DNA of 64,000 nucleotides, from assembly GCA_946807835.1 (NCBI GenBank), contig OX327690.1, forward strand, positions 9,520,501 through 9,584,500, given 5' to 3'. The position numbers were made by a program, and so were the translations under genes. Positions 52,862 to 64,000 of this stretch are shown in pieces. How positions within the stretch are numbered: the first letter of the stretch is position 1; each line of letters starts with the position of its first letter. The stretch comes from Ailanthus altissimus (lineage: Eukaryota; Streptophyta; Magnoliopsida; Sapindales; Simaroubaceae). The notes beneath the pieces were generated by a model. It made no database searches. It worked only from the letters and a program-made list of their open reading frames with translations, and was not told the origin of the DNA.

Positions 52862-53730
52862 GATATTTTTATATCTAAAATTAAAGTGAAAGTATATGCT
52901 ATCATATGCAAATAATAAAAAGACAAAATAATAGAATGTTAAACCCACAGAGATAATTTATACTTTTCTCCAAGTACTAAATTTATATATTTCTAATAAT
53001 TATTTAGAAAAATAAAAATTTAAGAATGAATTCAAAAACTATAAAAGTAATGACACAATGTAAAGAGATTTAGAAGATATCAATATAGAGAAAACTTAGG
53101 GTTAATATTATCCTTGAATATGCTTCTAATAATTAATCCTCTATATTTAATTTCCTTTGTCCTTGTTATTGATCAAGATACTAATATATTTACAAACCTC
53201 TCTCAATGTCATGCAAGTATACCTTAATTTACCAAATACCTATATTCTTATAGTATTTGTAATAAATTAAGACTCATTAAGAGTAAGTCTTATTGATCAC
53301 ACATGCCAATTAGGTATATTTCTATCCTAATTTAAAACTTGTATATGTAATTTACGTTACTCAAAAATCATGTATCAAATTACTTAAGTCTAAATATAAT
53401 GATGCCTCTTTTGAGTTTATCAAAATATTACATTCACCATATATTGGCCAAATATATTGAAGCATTAGGAACAAGTAATTTGAATAACAAAGAACTAAAT
53501 TTATTAAATATTAAAAAGATATGAAAATTAAGTACACACATTGAGTTCAAGCATTAACTTCAGAAAGAAAATTTAGTTCATGTCTACAAGAGAATAATGG
53601 CAAAAATAATATAAAAAAAAACATGATACAATCAATACCAAACCGATATAGACGTTGAATTGCTCTTGAATGAGTATAGTATGGTAAAGCTCCCAAGATC
53701 TTTAAGCTTATGAGGTAGTTCTTAGAAGGA
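52862..53730 (-). repeat. 3' LTR of element 5 ('LTR-5')
   Basis: Its low end tgtgatatttttatatctaa corresponds to tgtaatatttctatatctaa at 55692, and both continue through caagtact-aa, cacaatgtaaa and atatagagaaaac-tagggt. The upper boundary (start of the LTR) is not sharply visible and is placed where gag similarity begins. Confidence 0.7.
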
Positions 53731-53741
53731 TGGTGCTACAC

Positions 53742-55540
53742 TCTTCTATTAGTGCCACAGTCTCGAAGTCATCTATTCTTTGTTTCCTTGATAGGATGTC
53801 CTTCATGAATTTTACATAGCTCGACATTCGCTCCAGCGCATTTGTAAAATAAAGATTAATATGTAATTTCTTAAAAACATCAAGAAATTTACAGAATTTC
53901 TTATCTAGTTTATTCTTTTACAGCCTTTGAGAAAATGGTGGAGGTGGAATGATTAACTGCGTAGGTTGCTTCTGCATGTTACTGCTGGTATTTCTTGCTT
54001 CATTTTCATTTTTTTACTCTTCAAGATCTTATTGTACTTAAATACTAGTTTCTGTAATTTTCTGTGTTTCGGCACTTTTCTCTTGACTTCTTAATTACTG
54101 TAACCTTTGAGGAAATGGTATTGGTAGTCTATATGGTTGTACATCATCTTGATGATCTACTATTTCCTTCTCCTTCGTCTCTAAAAGTGGTGGTTGAGAT
54201 GTGTTGTCATTTAAGATCTTACCACTTCTTAAGGAGATGGCTTGATATTGTTCTATATTTCCTATTGGATTGACTTCGGTGTCACTTGCAAAGCTCATTG
54301 AGGTCGTTTGTTCATTGCTGCGACAAGTTGCCCTACTTGATTCTCCAAGGTTTTAAATGAGGCAGCTTGACTTTGAAGAGTGGCTGCTTGACTTTGAAGG
54401 AGTGTGTCAGTTCTTTTCATGTACTATAAGAAAATCTCTTCTATGTATAGCTTCTTCTCTTGCTAAGTTTGTGCTTGGAAACTTGGTGGATTCATATTCT
54501 TGGAAAGTTGCCCTTGATTGTTGCTCCATGAAAAGTTGGGATAGTTCCTCTATTCAAGGTTGTAAAAATTTAAGGTTGGATTGTTACAGTTGAGATTCCC
54601 TATATATTGAGCAGTCTCTATACAATACCCATTAGCATGATTGCCTCCACAGGAATCGTAAGTGATTGGTTGACTCTTGATGGCATTAACTCCCAAGTTG
54701 CTTAATTGTTTGGTTAAAAGGTTGACTTCAATAGATAATGAGGTCAAAGTGTCTATTTCATGTAGTTCAGCAATTTTCCTTGTTGTTGTTCTTTCGGTGG
54801 ACCATTGGTAGGCATTGGATGCTACCTCATCTAATAGATCATATGCTTTATTGGTGGATTTGTTCATGAGTACTCCAATTGCAGTATCTAGTATTGTTCT
54901 ATATTAGCCAGCTAATCCATTGTAGAATGTTTGTACAAGCAACCATTTCAGGACTCCATAATGAGGGCATTTTCTTTGCATATCTTTATATCTCTCTCAA
55001 GCTTTATATAGAGATTCTCCGTCTAACTGTAGAAAAGATGTGATGTCATTCCTCATCTTGGTAGTTTTTACAGATGGAAAGAATTTAGCGAGGAATGTTT
55101 TAGCAAGGTCATCCCATGTAACTATGGATCCAGATGGAAGTGATAATAGCTAACTCTTTGCTTTGTCTCTCAAGGAAAAGGGAAATAATTTTGGTCATAT
55201 AGTATCATTGGACAGTCTATTGTACTTGAATATGTCACATACCTTTAAGAAGTTGATTATGTGCATGTTTGGATCATCCTTGGGTAGTTCGCTAAATTGC
55301 ACCGAATCCTTGAGCATTTGAATCGTGTTTGGCTTGATCTTGAAGTTGTTAGCTTTAATAATTGGTCTTTGAATGCTTAAATGGATTCCATTGACTAAGG
55401 GAATAGCATATTCCTTTAGAGGTCTTGCTTCTATGTTGGGTACATTTGGTACTTGACCTTCTATTTTGTTGATTTGATTTTGCTCTCTTCTAATTCTTCT
55501 TAAAGTTCTGTCAATTTCTAGATCAACGGTAATCAAGTCT
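53742..55540 (-). pseudogene. gag of element 5
   Basis: On the minus strand, 55536-55195 is open: ARPLKEYAIPLVNGIH, KPNTIQMLKDSVQFSEL and NFLKVCDIFKYNRLSNDTI, then a stop. Degenerate core follows. 54867-54550 carries TNKAYDLLDEVASNAYQW and a zinc knuckle YDSCGGNHANGYC whose first Cys is Tyr (TAC, 54658-54660). 54298-54095 holds QAISLRSGKIL. The last recognisable part (53960-53742) is KKLHINLYFTNALERM, VKFMKDILS and ETVALIEECS, just before the protease should begin. Confidence 0.88.
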
Positions 55541-55664
55541 TCATTTTTCGATCTTCACATGTACCTTAAAAGAAAGTAAATAGAAAAATAAATTAAAACA
55601 ATAAAATAAATTATGAAGTAAAAACTATAAAAATTGGTATTAATATTGACAAAAAAACGTAGAT

Positions 55665-55691
55665 AATTATCCTTGACAACAGCTTCAAAAA
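55665..55691 (-). other. Primer-binding site of element 5, eroded
   Basis: Minus strand AAGTTTTTGAAGCTGTTGTC resembles AAGTTTTTGGCGCCGTTGCC, directly after the LTR end at 55692. Confidence 0.65.
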
Positions 55692-55939
55692 CTTAATGTA
55701 ATATTTCTATATCTAAAAATGAAGTGCAAGTATACACTATCGTATACAAGTAATAAATGAATAAAAGAGTCGGATGTCGAACCAACAGAAATAATTTATA
55801 CTTTTCTTCAAGTATTAAAATTATATCTTTTCAGTAATTACTTAAAAAATAAAAATCTAAGAATGAATAAGAAAAATATAAAAGTAGGGACACAATGTAA
55901 ATAGATTTGAAAGATAGTAATATAGAGAAAACCTAGGGT
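55692..55939 (-). repeat. 5' LTR of element 5, end fragment
   Basis: The fragment ends abruptly after gagaaaacctagggt (55939), where the primer-binding region of the next element begins. Its homologue at 52862 continues. Confidence 0.75.
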
Positions 55940-55940
55940 A

Positions 55941-55970
55941 TTATCCCTGGCAACAGCACAAAAAACTTAT
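55941..55970 (-). other. Primer-binding site next to LTR-6
   Basis: Minus strand AAGTTTTTTGTGCTGTTGCC at the LTR-6 end, followed by AGGGAT; an eroded Athila/Tat primer-binding site. Confidence 0.65.
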
Positions 55971-57196
55971 TGTGTGATTTCTATGTTAAGCGCAAGTGCA
56001 CACTATCGAGAATAAGGAATAGAGTGATGAGTGGAGTGTCGATCCTACAAGAAATTGTTATTCTTCTTAACCAAGTACTAAAATTGAGTCTTCTTGCAAC
56101 TATCCAGACAAACGATAAATTTGAATTGTTTATGTTAAAACTAAATAGTAAATCTACAAATCAACCCTAATTGTGCAAATGGTGTAAAGTGCAATCACTA
56201 TATGAAAAATATCTAGGATAATAGCTATCCTTCAATATGATTTTATTATCCCATATTATTCACTCAATTCATTATTTGTCACAACACGTATTTCATTACA
56301 AGCCTCTTCCAATAGCCGAGTGATTATACCTTGGTTTACTAAATTTCTATATTCCTATGGTAATTCAATTAAATCAAGGTTCATTACAAATAAGTTGTAT
56401 TGACTATACATGCCATAAAGGTATATTCATATCCTATATCAAAACTTGTAGATATTACTCTACAATCATACATCAATTTGTCTATGTCTAAACAATATGA
56501 TGCATTTTCCAAGTTTATCCTAGTGTTTCATAATTATTCAATCACTATTCCTAGCATATTGAAAGCATTAAGAACAACACAAATTGAATAATAAATTGAA
56601 TCCATCATAATGTGAATTTAATAATACAATTAAGTCCACATATTGAGTTCAAAACTACAATCCTAGATAATAAAATTAAATCAACATAATAAAAGTTTAA
56701 AGGTTAAATAATAAAAACAAAATATGATACAACCAAATCAAAACCGAATTTATGAAGACAAGATGCCCTCCAATCAATCCATGGCCTTGGTTGAATCCTC
56801 AAAAAATTAGCCCAAATGCTCTTGAATGTGTAATCGCTCTCTAAAATAGTTTCAAACATTGTTTTTGCTCAATATGAAAATGATTTCTAGGTTAGGAACG
56901 TATTAGAATTGAGAAAAAAAAAAGTTAGGATTAGGTTAGGGGCAAAATGCTTTCTTTGGAGGCGAAACAAGGTATTTATAGAGTCTGCTACAGTGATTTG
57001 AATGTTGCTACAATACTTTAGCCATTGCAAACTGTAGCAATTTCCTTTATTTTGCTCAAATTTCATCATTTCCCATCTCTTTATGATTTAACCCTATAAA
57101 ATAATATTTAACACATAAATAGCCCTTGAATTACTCTAAAACAAATAGTTACTAAGATAAATGGGGTCGAATTATGGATCCAAAATATACTCATCA
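55971..57196 (-). repeat. LTR-6, complete (about 1.2 kb), Athila/Tat type
   Basis: On the minus strand it starts TGATGAGTATATTTTGGATC at 57196, after the tract AGTGTGGAATAATT, and ends at 55971. A TATA box (TCTATAAATACC) is near 56971-56983. Near 56985-57040 the element gctacagt/ctgtagc recurs three times. It has a primer-binding site on its left and a polypurine tract on its right, so two elements sharing this LTR, or a recombinant, are implied. Confidence 0.8.
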
Positions 57197-58984
57197 AATT
57201 ATTCCACACTTAGACAATTGCTCATCCTCTAGAAATTAGAGAGAATAACACAGAGTAGAAAAATAAACAAAACATACAAATTCAAATGAATATGAATATG
57301 AATATGAAATTTTTTTAAAAAAAACATAAAAATAACAACTAATTGAATGGATTGATTTGATGATTACAATATTGTCTCAAAAATTGCTTCATTATTCTCA
57401 ATCCTTTCAGAATTAATAAACAGTCTAAACATTTCACAAACACCATAATTAAAAACTTTTATTCTTCCCTATAAGTGATCAATTATGTGTGTGTGAAACA
57501 AGCAAGTATTAACTGAATTCTACCTAGATTAGCTCAAGTACTCAAGATTGTACATAAAAAATGTGTCTTAGTATATTTTTAAGTACAAAACTCTACCATA
57601 AGCTTATTTTTCATACAGCTCTCCACTAATGTAGAAATACACATATTTAGGGATCTATTAAGTCTTTTATTAACTTATAATGTAAGGCTAAGGTCAATGT
57701 GGGTTACATTGAATAAAAATTTGGTTTAATTCGCACCATGAACACTAAGTCCCTTTAGCTACCACTTGAACTTCCTACATTTGATTAAATTCGCCCAAAT
57801 GTATGATTTCTTTATTCTCTTCTCTCTCTTTTTTTTCATTCATTTTTTTATAACTCCCTCAAACTTAAGGTGGCGCTTACTCACCAAATTTCATTGTTTT
57901 TTCTTTTCTCTAAGCATAACACTACAAACTCTATAATATTTTTCACTATGCTTAGTGTTTATGGTGTTAAGGTTATTTTTGGTACTTAAATTCAATGCTT
58001 GGCATTGTAATGTGGTTATTAAATAAAATGGGTGTTTTAGGATCAAATGGGTGACTAGAGATAAATATAAATCAAAGGTAGGCTAAAAATGCTCAAACGA
58101 TCCAAAGATGGCCTAATTTTATTTTTCTATTCATGTGTTTCCTATGATTTCACCTCAAACCATAATCAAACAAGTTATAAAGTGTTTTTATATTCATCGA
58201 GACTGGAGTGTACTACTGGAGCATGAGCATTTCTAAGCAAAAATTTAACTAACATAAGTTTTATTCAAGTGCTCAAAAATCAATGATCACAAACAAGGTC
58301 GAAATTCATTTAAGTATTGATGCATGAATTTTAAGGCATCTATCATTTCCTAGGGAATTAAAAAAATAAGTTCTACAATCAAGTTTCTTATCATGGACTA
58401 GCAATCATCATCTCAATCCAACATAAAATACTCAACAAAAATAATAATAAAAAATTTAAAGAAAAATAAAACAACTAAAAATAGCAGTCATAACTAAGTG
58501 TACATGACAAAAGAAGTAAATAAACACCACAAAAGTAAATAAACACTAAATAGTATTTTCATACCCCAAACTTAAATTTTGACATTGTCCCCAATGTTGA
58601 GAAAAAGATAAAAAACGGTTAGGAAACTCCCTAAGTAGATGATGTTTTAGCATGGTGGTGTTTGAATTTTGAAGCCAATTAGCTTGCTGGGCTGATGCTG
58701 AGTTACGAAAGTATGCGTCAGCTTGTTGCCAAGGCTTTTAACTTGCTTTATTTTCTAGTTTCCTTGGCTTCATCTTTTTAGTTATGCTTCGAATCTTTTT
58801 TATCAATCTCTGTTAAGCAGGATTTACTATTTTACACAATGCAAGAAAGAAACAAAATTTAAAAATAAAATATTAAATTTAAAAATTAAAATTTACTTGG
58901 GTTGCCCCCAAGAAGCACTTGATTTAATGTTATCAGCTTGATGTCCTCTTTATTGGCTCAAAGAATATCAAACTACCTATCTAA
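57197..58984 (-). other. 3' untranslated region of the LTR-6 element
   Basis: Contains acattgtccccaatgt (58580-58595) and gggttgcccccaagaagcac (58898-58917), both landmarks of Athila/Tat 3' regions, but no recognisable protein. gag and pol are absent to the right, so the internal region is mostly deleted. Confidence 0.7.
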
Positions 58985-59423
58985 GGCATCTCCTTAATCA
59001 TACATCAATTTGTCTAAATCTAAACAATAGGATGCTTTTTCCAAGTTTATTCAAATATTCCATAATCATTTAATCACTATTCCTAGAATATTGAAAGCAT
59101 TAAGAACAACACAAATTGAATAATAAACTGAATTCATCATAATGGAAATTAAATAATATAATTACGTCCACATATTGAGTTCAAAACTACAACCCTAGAT
59201 AATAAAATTAAATCAACATAACAAGAGTTTAAAAGTTAAATGACAATAATAAAATATGATACAACCAAATCCAAACCGAATTTATGAAGATAAGATGCCC
59301 TCCAATCAATTCATGGCCTTGGTTGAATCCTCCAAAGATTAACCTAAATGCTCTTGAATGTGTAATCTCTCTCCAAATTAGTGTCAAATGTTGTTTTGCA
59401 CAATATGAGAATGGTTTATTGTT
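58985..59423 (-). repeat. LTR-6 fragment
   Basis: Closely matches 56460-56880 (atcatacatcaatttgtcta, cacatattgagttcaaaact, aagatgccctccaatcaat). It is cut on the left at 58985 and on the right by the copia LTR at about 59430. Confidence 0.85.
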
Positions 59424-59439
59424 AGGGTGCCAATTTATT

Positions 59440-61676
59440 TCGGTTCACAATCTAAACCTATTGGGTGTGTGCATGTGATACACATGTCCATTTTTAAATT
59501 TTACATATATACTATTTATGTATCTCATACATAAATATTTGCAACGGAAGTTAAAAATCTAATTTCTTAAAAATGAACACGATAAGTTTATTCAATTACA
59601 CTAATAAATAAAATTTACTATATTAATCATATTAATATAGAATTAAGAGATATCACCTGTCAAGCCTTTGGAACGGATTTATTCTGGAGTACCGCCCAAA
59701 GTAGACCCGTTAGTAGTTCTAGTACCCAATGTGGTGGGCTTAAGTCGCTAGAACAACAGCCTTTATTTTTTCAGCACCAGTTTAACACTTAAATCATGAG
59801 ATTAACTCTTAATCATCATATCCTAACACTTAGACAATATTCATTTTGTTCTTGATGTATTCAACACTTAAATTCATCAAAACACAAATAACTCAAATGG
59901 AACAGTGATGGTCATTTGTTTAAGAGGAGAAGATGAATAACAAAATAATTTTCGCTATCAAGTTTTTGTTGTTTTTAACACTTAAAAACTTAAAACAAAA
60001 ATAATTTTTCTTACCTTCAAAAATGGCTTCAAAGGAAAATGAAAAACCCTTTTTCATTTTCTTTTTTCCTCCATTGCTAAAACCCCACACTAGAGCTCTT
60101 ATCATCTTTTGTTTGATTCAAAACACAAAAATGAATTTAAAAGGCACACTTTTATAGCCAGCCACCTCTCACAATATTTATTCATCTAAAATAAATATAT
60201 GTTTATAATAGTAAAAAATATCTTTTCTTTTGTCTAAAATATTATTATTAAAAGAATTTAGCTTATCAACTATATCATTACTTTTTGACAAGTAAAAAAT
60301 TATTCAAGTCCTCAAGTTTTTATTTAATTTTCCTTTTAAGCAACGTATACTTTAACTATATCATTGCTCAATAAAGTCTCATTTTATTTAGCAATTAAGT
60401 CCTCAATAAAATATTTACTTTATTAATTTAATCATGAGCTAACAATTAACTCTAATAAAATTAACTAATCACTTAACTCTTAAGTGATAACAAATATTTA
60501 GATTATTTAACACTTAAATAATCGATTTAAAAAAATTACTCTTAAGCCTTTAATTAACCTAACGTGGGTCCCACTATACCCAATATTTGAGTCAATTTAA
60601 TCGAATGCTCACTATGCGCTACGTGTCACTATTTAGTTTGTCAACAATAATTATTAACTAATTACTGTACTTAACAATTAATTACTGACACGCGCGCAAT
60701 CCGAGGATTCTTGAAACAAATATTCGATTCTACTAAAAATTACTAGATTGAACAATTCAATCAAGTGCGTTGCCTTGGTGCACAATAAGTACACTTTATA
60801 TTGTAGGACTCCCTAGGTCTACGCCTGATTCATCAAATGAAACTATTCCATAAGTCTGTGATCAATGTCCCATGCACACGTCAAAAATATTACAAACCAG
60901 CGCGTTAGACCATACAAGCTGAGGTTACAATGCATATGTATAATCTTTTTTTTATCTATATCTTGGATGTGCGAAAATATAGATTTACATTGTTAAATCC
61001 TCATATGTTCATCCATGAACTTATCTCTAGATTTTTATTTTTAAGAACAATATACGCAAACTCCTTTGCTATATTGTTCAACCCTTTGAGAAACACTTTT
61101 CCTGGGTTAGTACTCGTGGCTACGAGATTTACTGAAATACAATCTTGGAGCATTTTAATATACTACTCCCCTATGAGAGCTGACTGATCTCATATCTGTA
61201 CACACCGGACTTCATAAGTATCAGACCATACTCAGTGACACTGAGCGGTCACACCATGAAAGGTCTGTGACATGTGTGGAACCAAAGTATAGTGGATCAC
61301 TTACAAGCCCACCATGGCACTCAGGTCAAGGACATACTTACATAATGACATCTTCTGGCACCTATTGTAACTCCTTGCAACCATATTATTATTGGTATAT
61401 CCTCAGGTCTTTGTCTTATTATAAACAAGGATCTAACCTTTTAGATCTAGTTGACTCTTATAACCTGCTAACTCTTAAGAATGCTAACTGTTAGCATTTA
61501 TAACTCTCAGGTCTGCTAATTCTTAGCACTGATCTACACTTCTTTAGACTAGATCTGAACTCCTTCAAATTATACAATGTCTGTAGCGTAACATTTATTG
61601 TACCATATATTTATATTGTATTAACGATTATACAAAATGTTTACTATATAAATATTAAATTATTTAATATTTATAC
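59440..61676 (-). repeat. LTR-1 copy C, interrupted at its start by copy B
   Basis: Minus strand, diverged LTR-1: blocks such as tacgcctgattcatcaaatg, cagtgacactgagcggtcac and cactatgcgctacgtgtcac correspond to the copies at 22024 and 28954. Its end is imprecise (a tRNA-complement-like ttggcaccctaaca lies at 59437-59424 on the minus strand). At 61676 it is cut by copy B about 45 bases before its own start. Confidence 0.75.
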
Positions 61677-64000
61677 TGTGAGTGATTTTAAACATAGGGT
61701 GCATGCATAAGGGTTTGTATCTATCATTTAAATATAGCATATATATCACATACATACTTGCGGAGTAGATGATCGGAATACAAATTTCATAATGATAAAT
61801 ACAAATAAACTTTACATGATATCTCATAAATGTAAAATACTTCAAGATTGAGAAATAATACCTTATCAAGCCTTTTGGTATATTGTCAAATCGGAGTACC
61901 CGCCTTGAAGCAGCTAGTTCACAATTCTAGTATCTTAATACAGTGGGCTTGAGGAAGCTAGAATAACAGTTATTCCAATAAATGATTTAACTCTTGAATC
62001 CTTGTTTCTACCCTATAGTATGGGTGACCAAAAAAATAGAAGAGTTGTGTTTTTGTGCTCACAACACTTGAGATAATTTTTTAACACTTAGCAAAATTCA
62101 CTTCTCTCACTTCCTTTAACCCCTAGCATGAATTTTTGATAATTAATTGAGCAATTAATTGCTCTTTTATTTGTTTATTATTTTCTATAATTTTTTCACC
62201 TAATGGCATCCATTATATTTGCCATTAGTGTTTTGTTTATTATTATCTTTCATTTTCTCACCTAATGACATCCATTATATTTGTCATTAGTTTTTTATTA
62301 TTATTATTTACAATAAACTAAATGAAAAAAAATAAAATGTAAAATCATTTAAATGAACTTAGCCTTAATCTAGGCCAAATGAGAAAACACTTTCTCATTA
62401 TTAATAAATATTTTAAGGCCTACCATTAACAAATGTCACTCATTTATACTTATCTTATCATTTAATAAATATTAAACAAATATTTTAATCATATTAAATC
62501 ATGGTAGAAATACATGCCAATTTAAATAAAAAAAATTAATTGTTTGATTTTAATTTAAATAATAATATCATATATTATTATTATTATTATATTGAATAAA
62601 TATTTTTTATGAATAAAATAATGATATTATTTGTCCAACAAATAAGGTCATTTTGATAATTTTTAAATCAAACAATAATTAGCTCACATGTGCCATGTGT
62701 CAACATTTCATTGATCAATAGCTAATTATTAACTAATTGATGTACTTAACTCTTAAGTCTTGACACATGCACGACATAAAGGAAACCGAAGTAAATGTCC
62801 GGTTTGCTAAAAAATTTCTAGATCGAACTACTCAATTTGGTACGTTGCCCCAGTGCACAACGAGTACACTTCATATTGCGAGACTCTCTAAGTCCACTCT
62901 CAATTTGTCAAACAGAACTATTCTATAAGTCTGAGATCGATTCCCTACGCAGACGTCACGGATATTACAAATCAGTGCAGTATACCACACAAGTGGAGGT
63001 TATAGTGCATACGTATAATCCTTCCGCCAATCATATCCTGGAAGAGCAGGGATATAGATCACTACCGTCAAATCCCTATGTGCTCATCCATGAACTTATC
63101 TCCAGACACGTATCTTAATAAAAAATATATGCAAACACTTTTACAATATTGTTTAATCCTGTAGAAAACTCTTTTTCTGGGTTCTTTGCTTATGGCCATA
63201 AGACTTTCTAAGATATAGTCTCTGAGCATCTGGATATATATAACTCATCCATGTGAGTTGATAGATTCCATATCTGTACATACCGGACTCCATAAGCATC
63301 GAATCATACGCAGCGACCACACCATGAAAGGTCTGTGACATGCGTAGAACCAAAGTATGATGGATCACTTACAAGCCCACTGTGGTACACAGGTCAAAGA
63401 ACCACGTATACTACTCAACTCGAGAAGACTTTTCATTGACGGCTTCATGGAATGTTTATTGGGGTCCTCATTGAGTCTGTTCAGTATTTAGTCCTCACTA
63501 AACACCTGTATGCTATACGAACTTCCAGTAAGCCAGTCAGCTAAGAACAACCATCTAGACCATCTAGGTATAGTATACATTGGTCTATGTAAAATGATTC
63601 CACCATCAAACCTGCATCGGTGAATTAAGACCATGAAAATATAATTTGATAATAGACTTGTATAATAACATTTCTTAGCACCTATTGTAACTCTTGCAAC
63701 TATGTTATTACTAATGTATTCTCAGGTCTTTGTACCGTCACAGACAAGATTCTAACACTTAGACTTCACTGATTAATATAACATGCTAACCCTTTAGCAT
63801 TTATAGTTTTCAGTGATGTTAACTCTTAGTATTGATTTAAACTTCTTTAAACCAAATCTGAATCATTTCAGATCATATAATGTCTGTAGCGTCACAAGCA
63901 TTGAATCATTTAATAATAGTAATTAGCGATTTAACAAATAATGAACTGAAAAAATATTATAAAATAAAATATTCATTAGCAATGGGATAGCATGTGAGCA
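61677..64000 (-). repeat. LTR-1 copy B, nested in copy C, running off the window
   Basis: It starts tgtgagtgatttt at 61677, the complement of the LTR end seen in copy A (aatcactcaca), and follows copy A in inverse order to aaaataaaatattcat near 63960-63976. About 15 more bases should remain beyond the window. The five bases before it are tatac; if it is a clean insertion the same five should follow just outside the window. Confidence 0.85.

Larger units (their letters stand above)
52858..55939 (-). mobile_element. Truncated Athila/Tat-type element with gag only ('element 5')
   Basis: Minus strand: a partial 5' LTR (55939-55692), an eroded primer-binding site, gag with zinc knuckle, the first residues beyond gag, then directly a 3' LTR (about 53730-52862). 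All of protease to integrase is missing, so it is non-autonomous or internally deleted. Confidence 0.8.

Noticed and set aside
1..64000. tRNA, rRNA, CRISPR arrays or organelle DNA insertions
   Set aside because: None was seen. The regular repeats present are LTRs, leader repeats or microsatellites, and tRNA-like words are primer-binding sites.

Overview
The window is plant nuclear DNA, almost certainly from a dicot: strongly AT-rich, packed with nested and decayed LTR retrotransposons (Ty1/copia and Ty3/gypsy of the Athila/Tat type), with a Mutator-like transposon of the Ulp1-carrying kind and remnants of three ordinary plant genes. No intact protein-coding gene, tRNA or rRNA was found. Every coding region recognised carries stops, frameshifts or deletions. 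Family calls rest on reading translated motifs by eye; no database was searched.

Layout. 1-930: copia LTR pieces. 1304-2228: a small LTR element with very unequal terminal repeats. 2446-3476 (-): PEX1 exons (second AAA domain), a pseudogene. 4440-8160: a Mutator-like element with a mudrA-type transposase tail (+) facing a DUF1985/Ulp1 protease gene (-), both dead. 9520-11794: a complete 2.3 kb solo copia LTR with a 5-bp target duplication. 11807-13240: a tandem duplication of host DNA in which only one unit holds a solo LTR. 14537-20561: a cytosolic tryptophanyl-tRNA synthetase pseudogene whose second intron contains a complete 3.1 kb non-autonomous copia element (15010-18143, exact target duplication). 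22024-31238: a copia element with decayed gag-pol, whose 5' LTR abuts an inverted partial LTR of the same family.

32807-41687: an Athila/Tat-like element carrying gag, protease and reverse transcriptase. Where RNase H and integrase should follow, it carries the C-terminal part of a LOG-type cytokinin-activating enzyme (38240-38722). An inverted LTR of the same family adjoins it. 41688-52857 (-): a near-full-length but decayed Athila/Tat-like element with gag, protease, RT, RNase H, integrase and an extra downstream ORF. 52858-59423 (-): two more truncated elements of this kind. 59440-64000 (-): two further copies of the 2.3 kb copia LTR, one inserted in the other and running off the window.

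The most notable points are the LOG fragment inside an LTR element; the Ulp1/DUF1985 Mutator element; the tryptophanyl-tRNA synthetase relic whose first disabling lesion is a Trp codon turned to a stop; GC-rich palindromic islands that recur in unrelated retroelements; and a shared decay signature in which zinc-binding or catalytic Cys codons became Tyr.
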